Of a stretch of 64,000 bases of DNA, positions 10,802 to 22,934 are shown piece after piece. Position numbers and translations under genes: made by a program. This DNA comes from Apiospora phragmitis. Lineage: Eukaryota; Ascomycota; Sordariomycetes; Amphisphaeriales; Apiosporaceae. A model generated the notes under the pieces. It searched no databases and had not been told where the DNA came from. It saw nothing but the letters and a program-made list of their open reading frames with translations. The stretch covers positions 1,034,501-1,098,500 of the forward strand of contig JAQQWL010000006.1 of assembly GCA_038363925.1 (NCBI GenBank), written 5' to 3'. Position 1 is the stretch's first letter, and each line of letters starts with the position of its first letter.

Positions 10802-11990
10802 TCAACCTCGACCCAATCGCACATCCACCCTTGTAGCACCATAATGCTTAAGAAACCGCCCCCAAACAGGATCTGAACCTTTGCCATCCTGCTTCGACTT
10901 CTCCCCCATCGCGATCGGCCAAAGCACCCGACCGGCGCCGTCCTCCCAGCCAAGCGGCCTCTCCCCGCCGTGGGCATGCTCGAACTCGGGCGCCGCGCTC
11001 ATGTAGCCCGGGTCGACCGTGTTCATCGCGACGCGCCCCATCCGCCAGGCCTGGTTCGCCTCGGTTTCCGTGATCATGTTGAGGCCCGCCTTGGACATGT
11101 TGGTGTGCACGTGCTTGCCGTTCTTGGACGGGCTCTTGATAGACTTCTCGAAGATGCCCTCGCGCGACGACACGTTCACGATGTAGGCCGCGGGCACCGC
11201 CGCGCCCGGCGGCTGCTGCCGTATCAGGGGCATCAGCTCGCGGATGAGGATCAGCGGGACGAACGTGTTGACGCTGTGCGCGGAGATGACGTCTTCGTAA
11301 GGTATGTCGGCCAGAGACTGCACCCACGACGATGGACCATCTTCACCCTCGGCGACTGTTGCTTGGCTTTCTAAAGCGTTCGGATCAATCTCTATAATGC
11401 CCTTGGTTTCGTGACTGCTGAGTTCTGTTGGTCCAATGCTGGCGGATCCAATTAGGCGTTGGTCAGCAACGCCACGTATTCTAGGCTCATACGAGTGGGC
11501 TATGAGCATCGGCTTGTCAGCTGCTTGGCCTTTCAGCGCCTTTTCTCTGGACACGGCTTTCTGCTCCTTTCCCACACTGTCGGTGAGTGTCTGGGCCGCA
11601 TTGTTGACGAGTATGTGCAACACTCCCCCAATTGTCCAACGAGGTTTCGTACTTGCTCGACCAATTGGAACGCATCACCAGCCGATCTGAAGTCGGCACC
11701 GATGATTCTGAGGCGGTCTTTCCAGACGGAGGAGTCGCTCTCATTCTCGTATCGAGTAACCGCATCTTCCGGATACCGTGTCGAAACGATGACCGTAGCG
11801 CCGCATCGGAGCAATCGGAGGGCAGTGTGGAAGCCCAAGTTGATGCGGCCGCCAGTGACAAGAGCAACTTTTCCGCAGAGCTCTAAGTTGGGCGGAAGAG
11901 AAACGGCTGACTCGGCGATATTGAAATCTCCGCAAGGTACACACATGCGTGGGAATACCTTGTGGGCTTTTCTGAGCCATATTCGGCACA
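10802..11990 (-). CDS. Atypical short-chain dehydrogenase with N-terminal CxxC pair; frame break
   Basis: The module starts with a zinc-ribbon-like pair (CYVC about 20 residues before CVPC), followed by the Rossmann motif VTGGRINLG, ADFRSA, LVNNAAQTLT and VNVSSREG. This matches a fungal/bacterial SDR family I recognise by its N-terminal CxxC pair and the GGRINLGFHTALRLL stretch. The usual catalytic YxxxK is replaced: the Lys lies in TNMSKAGLNM, so the Tyr position is Thr. The reading frame changes at a C5 run on the plus strand at about 11624-11628, between QLG and VLHILVNN; one extra base would restore it. The N-terminus is open into an upstream region (see the next entry), so the true start is unknown. 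Substrate unknown. Confidence 0.72.
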
Positions 11991-13912
11991 CATAGCAATA
12001 GTGTGAAGGCCCAGCGGCCCGTCCTGGTTTGGAAGCGGCGTAGTCGCGCAATGCCTCCCAGGTTCCTTCTGCCGAAAGATCTGCCGTTGGCTCGTCTACC
12101 ACAGGACGAGACGTGTGACCACGGGACGCTCGGTAGGATACACATTCGGTTGGAGATCTCTGGATGGCCGCTTTGGCTTTCTTCACCGTATCTTGGTACA
12201 TAAGTTCCCGCACAGATCTATCGACCCCTGGAAGTAAGCATGCCGCTATATCCCGTGCGCGTTCTGCGGGGATTCGTGGTAGATAGAGCGCCAAGAGCGA
12301 CGGGAGCTGGTCCAAGTCACCGCTGCTCAATGAAGAGTCAAGTCGAAGCTGTTGGGCAATGACTTCGGCCGACTCTCCAGCGATGTAAGTCTCATAGTCC
12401 TCCTTAGTGAGGAGTGCCGCATAATCAAGCAGAGAGGTAGCCCCAGACGATTGTATACTCTTCCCGGTACTCAAAGGTTTGGCTCCCTCATAGGCCCAGT
12501 CAGCTGGAGTCTTTAAGCTCTCATGTACTAGCTCTGGGGCTTTGCCTTTGATCCAGCTAACACATCGAAGAAGGGCCTCGAGCCAATCCAGCTCTGTGTA
12601 GCAATGTGGCGATGCCTCTTCCGTCTTTTTCAGATAGCTGACATGCGCAACATTAATCGAAGGCTCCCCCACTTGTCTACATCGAGCATAAGCAGAGATG
12701 CCACTATACTGAAGTATATTTGGCAAGCCACTGATGCATTGGCGGAGGTCCGGTAGTAATTCTGGAGGGTACCTCAGGTTTTTCCCACTGCTCTCAGCTC
12801 CAGCGGTGCCACCACCCTCGGGTAAAGGATATCGCTCCAATGTCAGGCAGATGAGTCGCAGGGCCCAGTCTGCAGGGACCAGGCCGGGTGCGGGTATCGG
12901 AAACGGTACGAGGGGCGACCCCATCTGGGCACGAGTCCGCTGTGTACCTTTCCAGAGTTGCAGATTGGCTTGGTCAGCATGCGCTGTGCGTCGCGGCGCA
13001 GACCGCTCAGAACATGCTGCGTAGCTTGCGGAAGTCCTTGGGGAGCGAATGGCTCTTTGAGTTCGGTCCGAAACACCCTCGTGTAGATCAGCTAGGCGAA
13101 GAAGCTCTTGAGACTTGGCCTGACCTTGAAGCTTGAGAGCCTGTGCCAAATACGGCAAGAAGCTCTGGGCTTGCTCAGTAGTCCAAACGTGATTCACCAC
13201 GGCCAAGGCAGAGTCCACCGTGGACTCCTTGAGACCTCATGCACTCCTCCAGCGTCAAGATGTGCATGCTTCCAGGAGTTTCCGCAAACTGAATACGGGT
13301 CAGGATGTCTTTAGGAAGAAACCGTGTGATCGACTCGAGCTCCGCTCGACTGTTGAACCAGTCAGTACATCATGCAATCGGTGGAAAATCCGTGCTACTA
13401 CCACAAACCCCGAAGTCGCCTTTGTCTTCCGGGCATAGGGAGGAGATCGAGGAAGACGGAGAGGAAATCCTCTTGGAGCTGCCTGAGTGATGTCGTCTTG
13501 CTTCCACTGTCGATATCAAGATGGTATCGCTTAGCCATGGCGGGTATCCGCATGGCTACCTGTCGACACCAAATCCAAGACAGGAAATTGATCGACCTGA
13601 ACAGGCGCCGAAACTCCTCGATCTGGTTGGTGCCATTTTGACAGACCAATAGCCATTTCCACTGGAGCGAGTTCTTGATCGCCCAGAGAAGACTCGGGCT
13701 GGCGGTTGGGACGAGGGACAGCTATGATCCGACTGTTAGCTAATATTCTCACAAAGCAGTAGTAATAACCAGGAAGAGTAGCAGCTTCCACTCACTTCCA
13801 GAACACGATGTAGTTGCTGGTCAGCAATGATGGGAGCAATCAGCTCTGGTGGTAATGGAGATAGTTTCTGTGCTATGGAGCAGATACGGGGGTTGTCGGG
13901 TGGCCCATCCAT
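11991..13912 (-). CDS. F-box-like fungal protein region, at least 3 exons, reading into the SDR module
   Basis: The probable start is ATG at 13912. Exon 1 (13796-13912) reads LSPLPPELIAPIIADQ, an F-box-like N-terminus. A 75-bp intron (13721-13795) leads to exon 2 (LWAIKNSLQWKWLLVCQNG), and a 52-bp intron (13350-13401; GTAGTA...CAACAG) leads to exon 3 (RAELESITRFLPKDILTRI). Exon 3 then continues in a different frame (one base extra at about 13240) into a 561-codon open frame running to the SDR. Within that frame, about 12930-13080 reads better in another frame (TELKEPFAPQGLPQATQ), implying two compensating single-base shifts. I do not recognise the middle domain. Whether this region and the SDR form one protein or two fused neighbours cannot be settled by eye. 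Confidence 0.5.
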
Positions 13913-14725
13913 CGTGTCTGGTGAAGGCAGTCAAGAGTCGCACGTAGAGAAATAGTGTAAAGAGTTTGAATTCTGATATACAATGCGATTGAAAGGTACT
14001 TTCGATATATGTGTTTCTATTCGGGTGGTTGGTGAGGGTAAGGCGCAATGGTCTAGCGACTAGGCCCATATATGGCTGCACGCCGTCTGCGGCGCAGCCC
14101 GACAACGGCGGATAGGTGTGCTTACTACTACATTTATGAACGACGAAGGAACTTCCATTGCTTGCGAAAACATTCCTCCAGGCAGAAGCTCCAAAACTTT
14201 CAGACGTACGACAATGATTGATGAGTCACGGCTACACCTTACCGGTGACTCTTTATGCTGCGTATTATTACCGGTCCCTGGTAAGCAAGGTCGAACTATG
14301 TGACAACCTGAGAGTGATGTGCTCTATGCAAGTAAAGTTCGTCGTCGACATCATATTGCAAGGTCGAGAGGAGAGAGAGTGCAGTAAATGTACATATTCA
14401 TGGGATCCATAGCTTCAATTGCTTGAACTATTCTATAGCCCTGTTCATGTATCAAACGTATATATATGTACAGTGAAAGATCGTGACGGAGTAAGTAGCG
14501 TCGGCCTCTAGCCGAACGGGTATCGTGCCCCTTTTTAAGGGACGGAGGAGGAATGAGCGTGCAATGGTTGTAAGAATGCCTGTTCTCTTTTTTTCCATTC
14601 AACGGCCTAGCCGTCGGTGAAATATTCTCCCAAACTCCTCTAAACACCGAGAAGGACATTGCTTCTTTTTATTTCATTTTTTTTTTTCCCATTCCGGAAA
14701 AATCCATCATCATCGATAGCCATCA
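13913..14725. other. Intergenic region
   Basis: Both flanking genes are on the minus strand: this is the promoter side of the F-box-like gene and the 3' side of the Met/Pro/Ala-rich gene. No supported gene. A short GC-rich inverted stretch (GCCGTCTGCGGCGCAG) lies near 14082. Confidence 0.45.
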
Positions 14726-16095
14726 TTACACGAAGACCAAGGCCATGCCAGCGGCGATGATGAGGCTGCCGCCCCAGGTCTGAAGACGCGAGGCCTCGGC
14801 CGTGATGATGCTCTGCGTAGGCGTGGGCCGCGTCACCGTGCCGTTGGCCGGGTTGGTGGTGTTCGTCGCCGCGCCGCCGCTGGCCATGGGGGGTGGTGGG
14901 ACCACGACCGTGGTGGGTTTGGGCGGTGGCGGCATCATCGGCGCGGCGGACGAGGAGGCCTTTGCGGGCGGCGCGGCGGCAGGCGGCATCATCATCGGCG
15001 GGGCCTTGGCCGGTGGGGCTGACGACATGGCGGGCGGCGCCGCTGCCGGGGGTGCCATGCTGGGCATGCTCATCGCGGGCGGAGGCGGGGGCGTCGCCAT
15101 GCTGGGAGGGTTCTCGGCTGCCGGAGGCGGCATCATGCTAGGCGCGCTCGGCGGCGCCGCGGCTGGGGGCGCCATGCTGGGGTGGCCCTTCGCGGGCGGG
15201 GGAGGCGGCATCATGCCCTGAGCCGGCGGGGGAGCTGCGGACGCCGCGGGCGGTGGCATCATGCCGTGGGCCGGCGGCATCATGGGGGTCCCGCACGACG
15301 GGGGAGGCGGACAGGCAGGGGCCGGCGGGCACATGGAGGCGGGCGGCGCTGCCATGGGCATGCCTTGGGGGCAGCAAGGGAGTTGCGCAGAGCCTCCGTG
15401 CGCTGGCATGGCGGGCATGGCTGGCGGAGATTCGCCGGCTGCCGGTATGTGGCCAGCTGGCATTTTGGGGGCCGATCCGCCTGATTACTCGGAGGTTAGC
15501 AGGCAAAGTACTTTCGAAAGGGGCGATGGGATCCAGTTAGATATACTTACAAGAAGGACCGGCACATCCTGCGGCAGGTGCCGCAGGCATTGCTCCCCCA
15601 TGGCTCGGAGGTGCCATCGCACCACCACCAGCAGGCATTCCTCCGGCAGGCATTCCTCCGGCAGGCGCTGCTCCGCCTGCCATTGGAGGGTCCATGGCGC
15701 CACCGCCATCACCTGAGGACTATTAGCCGCTGCAACAAGAAAGATGACCACAAAGATGAACACTTACATCCTCCTCCGCCGCAGGTGCGCTTTGTCGACT
15801 TGCTGGATGGCGGAGCGGCAGGAGCCTGTCCGGAGGCCGCACACGGAACACACTGCATAGGAGGTGCGGGCGCACCGGTTGCGCAAGAAGCCACGGCAAT
15901 GTAGACTGTACTGACGACCATCTGCGGTGCCGGTTGCTGGCCGGCTGGGGGAGCTGCAGCACCGCCACCCGGTGCTGGCATGGCTCCTCCGGCTGGCATG
16001 GCTCCTCCTGCTGGCATGGCTCCTCCTGCTGGCATGGCACCGCCGGTGGCCAGAGCTAAGGGCAGTATTTGTGTAAGAGCGAGTAAGTACTTCAT
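14726..16095 (-). CDS. Met/Ala/Pro/Gly-rich secreted GPI-type protein, 3 exons
   Basis: Exons on the minus strand are 16095-15768, 15712-15551 and 15480-14726, with introns of 55 and 70 bp (GTAAGT donors); phases agree and the product is 414 aa. It begins with a signal peptide (MKYLLALTQILPLALA). Four GGAMPA units follow, then a Cys-containing segment (SCATGAP, QCVPCAA, TCGGGGC), more GGMPAGG units and a long MPPPPA/APPAMSM-type low-complexity region. It ends in an Asn/Thr-rich stretch and a hydrophobic tail (GGSLIIAAGMALVFV) typical of a GPI signal. The protein is probably wall- or membrane-anchored. Methionine content is unusually high. I do not recognise a named family; a structural or metal-binding role is conjecture. 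Confidence 0.8.
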
Positions 16096-18180
16096 TGTGG
16101 AATAAGTTGGCGTCGGCCGGGTTAATGTCGAAAAAGGGAGACGAGATAAAAGCTGGCAGTGGGCGTAAGCGAGTGGCTGTGACCTGTTCCTCCGACAGCG
16201 AATCCCCCTCGTGCGCACGGCGGTGTATGTGAGATTCGAAACCCGGAAACGACAAGATGCTCGCAAAGGAAAGGAACGAAACTCTCCGTTCGCCGTCCAG
16301 GAGGGTCGTCGAAATCTATGAGAGACCTAGGAGATATATATCAAGATAGAGAATGTGTTCACTGCCAGCTAGTGATATTGCACATTAAAAACAAGACAAG
16401 AAAGACGGGGAGATGGGCGAAAATGAATGGCAATACAGACATCCGAATTACCGAAAAGCAAAAGGTAGGATCGATTCAGACGCGCAGACGGTTTCCCTTA
16501 TATGGGAATAGCCGAGTGACGACAGGCTAGCCGAGTCGATCAAGAACGCCAATGGTACGTAGGCTAAGGGTTCGAACGATAAAGATGGGTCGGGAGGAAC
16601 CTCGTCTGATAGGGCTTCAGGATGTAACACCAGATGCCGAACGTTGCGAAAGGAACCTCGAGGCGCAGCTCACCCAGGCGGCTGCGCTGAGATGCCTTCG
16701 ACACGTTTCGAACTTCCAAAGGCGGGATTAAAGGGGACCCTGCCATGGCGACAATGCACAGGAGATCATGGGTTCCATGGCCGTTGAACATCCTGCCAGG
16801 GGTGGTTGTCGGCGAGTGGAGTGATATCGACGATCTTGGGATCGGTGGTCAGGATTAAGCTTCTTTAGGACTTCGCGCAATGGCGCCCAGATGCAGAGCC
16901 GCTCAGCCTCTTCTCGTGGTTACATGGTGGCCCCCCTGCTTGGTTTCAAGGTTATGGGTTGCGTGAGCTATCCTGACAAGGGGCAGGGAAGTAAGAACGA
17001 GGGGTCTGGACCGTCTATATTGACCGGGGGGGTAGGTATAGGATGGGGCCCATCTGATACAGATCGATCTCTTCATCGGAGGCTGAGGCAGATGCATTCC
17101 CGAACGCCGACAAACGGGTACACAAACCAGAGCAACAAAGGCCGAAGAGAGAAACACCGCATGGATCGAACTTCAAAACTCAATGATTATGATTGATTCG
17201 TCCGAGGTGCCTGGCAATGCAATTTCGACGATGAGATTTCCTGATGGTTTGAGATGGTCCAACAAGGATGACCCCTGCCGAACCAACTGAGCTGCTGCGG
17301 CCCAATCCGATACGGCACGACTCCACAACTCCGCGACACTCAAGCACTGCCTCCATCGTGAGTTTGATCAATGCACCAACTAACTAATGGGGTGGTATTC
17401 ACAGCCGATGCTTGGATGCCGACCTTGGATGCTGGACAGATCCTGGATGGCGATGAGCCGTCGAAGCGTCCAGCCAAGCCATCATGAAGCAATCTAGCCC
17501 GCGTCATCTTGCCGGACGAGCACAGAATCGAGTAGCCAAGAGCCGCACATGCGCGTATTTAATGTTGGCTGAGCCAAAACCGGAACCAACGAGTCTTTTC
17601 CAGTCGCGCCACCTGGAACCACTCTTCTATCAGAATATCAACGATGGACAGGAAACCAAAAAGTTGGTAGAACCACAAGAGACCGCATTACGCGGTCCTG
17701 TGAGCCTGAAAACCGTTGCGACTAACCCGGCTTCACCTCCTTCCGAATCAGGTTACATACTAAGTAGTAGTATATCCTCTTGCGTGAAAAAAGCATCCTG
17801 AAAAGGTGCCCTTTTTCCACAAGGTTCCAAACAGGAATTCTAGCTGGCGCCTAGGTGCTGAAAGGACCTCGTGCTTCTCTTGACTGCTATGTAGTCATTG
17901 TTTCTTCGGATCTTGAGCCGTGTATCACTCCCTTTCTTTGTTTGCACTCAGTGTATAACAATGTCATTGGCTCGAGCTGAGGAACATTCTGGGTATTTTG
18001 TAGCAAGTCTAATGTAGACAGATAGTGGTTTTGTGTTAGGGGCTTCTATCCAAACACCAATATTGAGAAAGTCAATATATAAATATATATATATATATAT
18101 GTATGAAATAGGGTCTTCCATAGGCACAGTAAATATCACGGCCAGCTTTCACGGACGTTGGTAAGTAGAGCATCCAATAT
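16096..18180. other. Long intergenic region
   Basis: About 2 kb without a supported gene. It includes the promoter of the Met-rich gene, many short frames of no protein-like character and an (AT)n microsatellite at about 18078-18100. Confidence 0.45.
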
Positions 18181-18780
18181 GTGCGTAAACTTGGTCGAGT
18201 CGACATATACATGCCAACATTCAGACCAGCGAGTCTTGGAAAAGGCCGCCGGTGCTGTCTGTATATTCGAGAACAGCCCCTATGCACAATACTATTGTAC
18301 ACTATTAGGCTACGCCCCAGCTTTCCCCTGAAGGTTGGCAAGCTTTGTAAAGACTGTGTCAATGAAGACTCCAAGGGCAAGGACGAGGACGGGAAAAAAG
18401 AGCCCTCTTTGAGACGCCTGGCGATCCTGAATCGTTGGTGCAAGCGGCTCAACCAAGAAGTGGAGTGGAACCCGGTTGGCGCCGTGGACGAGACGCTGTC
18501 GTATCGGTTACTGAACCTGGATACTACACTCGAGGGAGCTGAGCTTTGGTCAAGGATCATCGCCACCCTGCCGGGGCCTGTGTTTGGCCTGGAAGAAAAG
18601 CTGAGCCTCGCGCACACCTGGCTTCACTTGTCGAAAGACAAATTCCTGGACGAGGATCTTGCGTACACCATCTATACGCAATTCCGTCTAAGGGCAAATG
18701 AAAAACCCACAACGGAGAGTTTTGACGGCTTTCAACGCCGTCTAGAAGAGATTGGCAGACTGAAGCAGAGCGAACACTGA
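18181..18780 (+). CDS. Hypothetical protein (up to 199 aa)
   Basis: An open frame whose last ~135 codons look protein-coding: a charged linker (SKGKDEDGKKEPS) followed by RLAILNRWCKRLNQEVEWNP and helical, amphipathic sequence to the stop. The first ~50 codons are less convincing (basic and Cys-rich, no conserved look), so the true start may be internal near 18350 or in an upstream exon. No TM segment, signal peptide or known motif was recognised. It is parallel to the HicA-like locus about 420 bp downstream. Confidence 0.45.
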   Translation: MRKLGRVDIYMPTFRPASLGKGRRCCLYIREQPLCTILLYTIRLRPSFPLKVGKLCKDCVNEDSKGKDEDGKKEPSLRRLAILNRWCKRLNQEVEWNPVGAVDETLSYRLLNLDTTLEGAELWSRIIATLPGPVFGLEEKLSLAHTWLHLSKDKFLDEDLAYTIYTQFRLRANEKPTTESFDGFQRRLEEIGRLKQSEH

Positions 18781-19202
18781 TGGAGCGATGGGCATCCGAG
18801 AAGAGGGGGGATCAACTGCATTCCATTCATATTCACCTTTCATAACAGCTAAGTAGCACTGACTTCCGATTAATAGAGATGATAGATGATTATAACCCCT
18901 TGATCATGTTTGTTAGCTTTGCTGGCTTTTCCTTTGTCTGTTATCAGGCTGGTTTCGTATATTGGCATGAATGGGAACGACCGAAAACGTTTATATTAAA
19001 GACTAGGCATCCATTCAGCTAATGGCCCAAAGGGCGATCCAGGGAGGCTCATAGACAATATGTCCTGCATATCCAGGATTACAAAAGTATGTTGCAATTG
19101 TGGTATTGGCTTCCTGTCCGCTTTTCTTAAGCCTTCTGTACCATCGCGTAATATTCTGTTTCCAACGCACCAACATCTGGATATATCATCACCCTAGGTA
19201 AA
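18781..19202. other. Intergenic region
   Basis: No supported feature. It separates the hypothetical gene from the HicA-like locus. Confidence 0.45.
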
Positions 19203-22200
19203 ATGCCTAGCACCAAGAGTAAACAGCGGTTTCTTCCCGGGTCCCGTGACAGCGTCAAATCATGGCGCAAATTGAATCACTATTATGAGGACAACGCGCA
19301 GAAAATTATTGAAAAATGGCAGGGCTTGGATTCGCCCCGGCGACGCGGACTACTCAGACGACACTGGCCTAAAAACAAGGCTTCAGATGCGCCCCAAGAA
19401 AAGGGCAAGGGCAAGGGGAAAGGGGAAGGGAAAGGGGAAGGGAAAGGGGAAGGGAAAGGGGAAGGGAAAGGGGAAGGGAAAACGGAAGGGAAATGAGAAG
19501 GCGGTGGAGAGGCTCTCATCAGGGAAGCGTCCAGACCTCGACAGGATTGCGCCGTGGAGACCTAAAAACGGCAAGGGGCCAACTTCGGAATCAATGAAGC
19601 CACCTTCTGCTTCTGATCTGGCTCAGTCAATCGATGGCTGGAAAACCCAATGGAGTTTTGACCGGGAAAAGCTGCTGTTCCCTTACTTGTGAGTACAGTC
19701 TTTTCTATGAACGCGGTATGGCGTAGCATAACCTGCTATTATTGAGTATAATAACGTCTCCCGGCTCATGTAAAAAGACACGTTCTCTTTTGCTTGTTCA
19801 AAGTCTAGATGCTTACCTCACATCACGGCAGCATCGAACAGACACTCGAATCCAAACGCCTTTTAGAGCTTATCCGCGCTAGAGCAGCCGACCCCCCAAC
19901 CGCGTTCTCAGAATGGGATGCCCATTCATGGAATATGAAGCTCAAGAGACATTGCGGCCTCACTATCGATGTGAAGGATGGCGCAGAGGCAGAGGTAATA
20001 CATGAATGGGTCGACCTGGTTAACCCCGTGCTGAGCAACTATGGCGAGGTGAACCATACTCAAGAAGAGGCCGCGGACTGGGTAGGAATGCTCAATCCAA
20101 AAGTCGGTATAATCGTAGCGCTGTTAGCGGACTGGAATCTCTCCAATGGCATTATCCCCAAAGAGGACGCGGAGTTGTCCATTGAGGTTCAAGGGTTGTT
20201 TATCAGTTTCTACTAGACATATGTAAGGAGCTTGCCTGCGAGGATACGTCCAATAGCAAAGCACCGTCTCAAGATGAAGATGGCGATGAAGAGATGCCGG
20301 ACGAAGAAGCTTCCCTGGAGATGAGAAAACAGATAAGAGCCTTGGATGCGCCTTGGCGAACCCGGAAGCCCGGGCCCAACGAGGCTCGGTACCCTCAAAG
20401 GGTTTTGGAGTATATTGAGAACTGTCAAGCGGGATTTCCAATTATTCTCCCCTACCGAAATCAACTGGGACTTCATAGGCAGACGATACACGACAGGCTG
20501 GCTTCTGTGGAAAACGAGCTCCTAGGCATGAGAGAGAGCCCAGGGATCTTCGCCGAAAAGATGAAAGAGTGCCGGGAGCACCACTTGCGCCAAATCAGAC
20601 AGGTAACTAAGCCACGGCCTGGAATGTCGGACAAGGACAAGAAAATATTAGCTGTACACTTTGGTCGACCCGAGGACGTGACAGATGAGATTAGGAATCA
20701 GCAATTTTTTGGCCGTCTACATCGGGAGGACAACTTTGACGCATATGAGCTTCAGAGCGCCATAGTCCAGCGAATAATCACCTACGAGATCTGGAGGTCT
20801 TGTTTCCGATATGTTACACAGCTGCGAGAGAACTGGGATGAGTATCTGAAAATGGAGCGTGAGACGGGCGAGTTCCCGCCAGAAGCTCGCATGTATATGC
20901 GACTCTTGAGCAAGTGTGGTTCTAATATCCTGCCCACCTGGCCCGAACTAATCAACAGAGCGTAGCGAGGTTGGCATCGCGGATGACTGCGGACTGTATG
21001 ATAATCCCCGCAAAAGTGCATTTGAAATGCAACAAACGGATGTGGGACCAGTACGAACACTGGATTGCCCAGAAGGGTTGGGTAACTCAAGTTCGAGAGA
21101 CCTCGCAGGTTTCCTCCGATTACCAGAGACTGGCTTGTATGTTATGGGTCGTTCTCGAACCTCAAGCTCTCTACAACGCCTTACAGTTTGAGACCATTGC
21201 GGGAGAAATGGCCGAGATCGTGGAGCGGAGCACCAACGGATTTTCCGATCTGAACAAAGAATCCATTGCTGATTTCACGGCTTCCATCGACGTACGACTA
21301 ATACTGGGCAAGTTCCTCTTGAGACACAACAGCCATTACAAAAGGGAACCACATGTACGTGACGTAGATCTATTCTTCTTTGCCAACCTAATGTCAACAC
21401 TTGGTGCTAACCCCCCCCCCAAAACAGGACCTGATTTTATATCCCAAGATGTCACAGATATTCAAGGACGAGTTTCAAACGCCAATAGGCAAGCTCAAAG
21501 ACTTGAATTGGAGAAGTCCAGTACTCCGTAACGATGCTGACTACGAGAACAAGACGTCTCGGTGGCATTTACTCTTGAAAGCGGCCAAGCAAGCAGAGGC
21601 TTTTAAGTACAGTTACAACAAGAAACTCAAGCCAGAAGTCAGGCTTTCGAACCGAGAGGCAGAGGCTAACCTAGAACGCTTTTGGGAAGCGCTGGATAAG
21701 ACGCTAGAGACCGCGAAAGCTTTCTCACCGGAAACCAGAGCGTTGTTCGCTAGAGCCAAATCCCTGCGCACACCGGAGACGGAGCCCCCCGCTGGAGGAG
21801 ACGGAAGCCGGCCCGGCGGTAGCAGCAGCAGCAACAATGCCAACACTCAGACTGCCACCGTTGTTGACTTCAGTGCTAACGATGGCGCCGTCGATCGCCC
21901 GAGCCGGCTGGTCCTCGAGGAGAGGAGGGAAAAGGAGAAGACCCGCGGAGTTCCGGACCCGTCAAAGGAGCCGGTGCGCGCCGCGCCAGGCGAAGCGCCG
22001 CCAGCAGCCAAGAGGATCCCGGTTTCCAAGAGGGCGATGGAGACCCTGGAGCTGATCCTCGGCGAATGGACGGTGAACCAAAAAGTCATGTGGGACGACA
22101 TTGTAGCCATGATGAAGTCGATCGGTTTCAACAAGCAGAACACGAAGCATGGCGGGTCCCAGCGGGTCTTCGTCTCAACCAACAAGCTCCGTGAAGGGTT

Positions 22201-22354
22201 CGGCATCACTGGACCAGCCTCTAAGCATGAGCCACATCCTGAGAATCACCTTTACCTTCAATCGGTGCGGGATTGGGCAAGAAACGAGGAATATGGGTTG
22301 GCCAAGTACGGATGGACTCTGGATTCGTTCAAGCTTCAAGTAAAAGCAAAGTGA
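19203..22354 (+). CDS. Large fungal protein with HicA-like C-terminal domain; several frame breaks
   Basis: Successive open segments on the plus strand read as one protein family. 19203-19400 carries LLRRHWPK. A Gly/Lys/Glu repeat follows, then KRPDLDRIAPW and EKLLFPYL, an intron from 19689 to about 19803-19808, and segments to about 20216, 20294-20965 and 20971-21354. A clear 73-bp intron (21355-21427) leads to the last exon, ending at 22354. The C-terminus (WDDIVAMMKSIGF, GGSQRVFV, HEPHPENHL, YGWTLDSF) resembles the HicA-like fold seen at the end of some fungal proteins; no toxin activity is implied. Frames change in the repeat, near 19809, near 20199 and near 20959. The last two are each repaired by one base. 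Function unknown. Confidence 0.6.
19405..19490 (+). repeat. 12-bp tandem repeat encoding Gly-Lys-Gly-Glu
   Basis: About six copies of GGGAAAGGGGAA-type units. They encode (GKGE)n in one frame and (GK)n in the next, so slippage here changes the frame without creating a stop. The repeat sits between the WPK block and the RPDL block of the HicA-like protein. Confidence 0.85.
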
Positions 22355-22934
22355 GAATTCGCTTGAGTGCTTTTCCGTTTCGTTTGCCCTGTGTGAAGCT
22401 GTATTTTGCTTCTACAGTCCAGATATATCATCGGAGTCTATGATGGAATAGCGACCATTTTTATACTACCAGATTATTCGTAGCAAAGATAAAGTAGTAA
22501 TACAACGGTTTATTCTTTAACGAATTAGTGTAAACTTAGCTGCTGCGTTGGCTTCACCCTCGCACCTGCGGCTGTATTCGGTACCAGATACACGGAGCGG
22601 AGCTGATGTAATATTAAAAAGTAGCTGTACGCCAGGGTGAGTCAGGATGACCATCATACACGTGACGCGGTGTACCGAAGGGGCTTCGGCTAGTCCAGCC
22701 ATTGGCGAGGGGCTAAATCGGGCGAAGTGGGACGACAATAGTCCGCAGTAGACGGTAAGGTCACACCGAATTGCTTGTTGATACTTACTTTAAGCAGACT
22801 ATAAATCCCGGCACCCCAGCCCGTCTTCGTAGCGCAATTAATACTTCAGCCTACATATTCAAACCTCACCGAGCTCATTACCTCCGCCATTCTTTCCGCC
22901 AACATAGTTCTTCAGATCTCGCCCGGTTGCCACA
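22355..22934. other. Intergenic region; GST promoter
   Basis: No supported gene. The last 150 bases are CA/CT-rich, as in fungal leaders. Confidence 0.45.

Noticed and set aside
19405..19490. Repeat array as CRISPR-like
   Set aside because: Continuous 12-bp coding repeat without spacers, in a eukaryotic gene.
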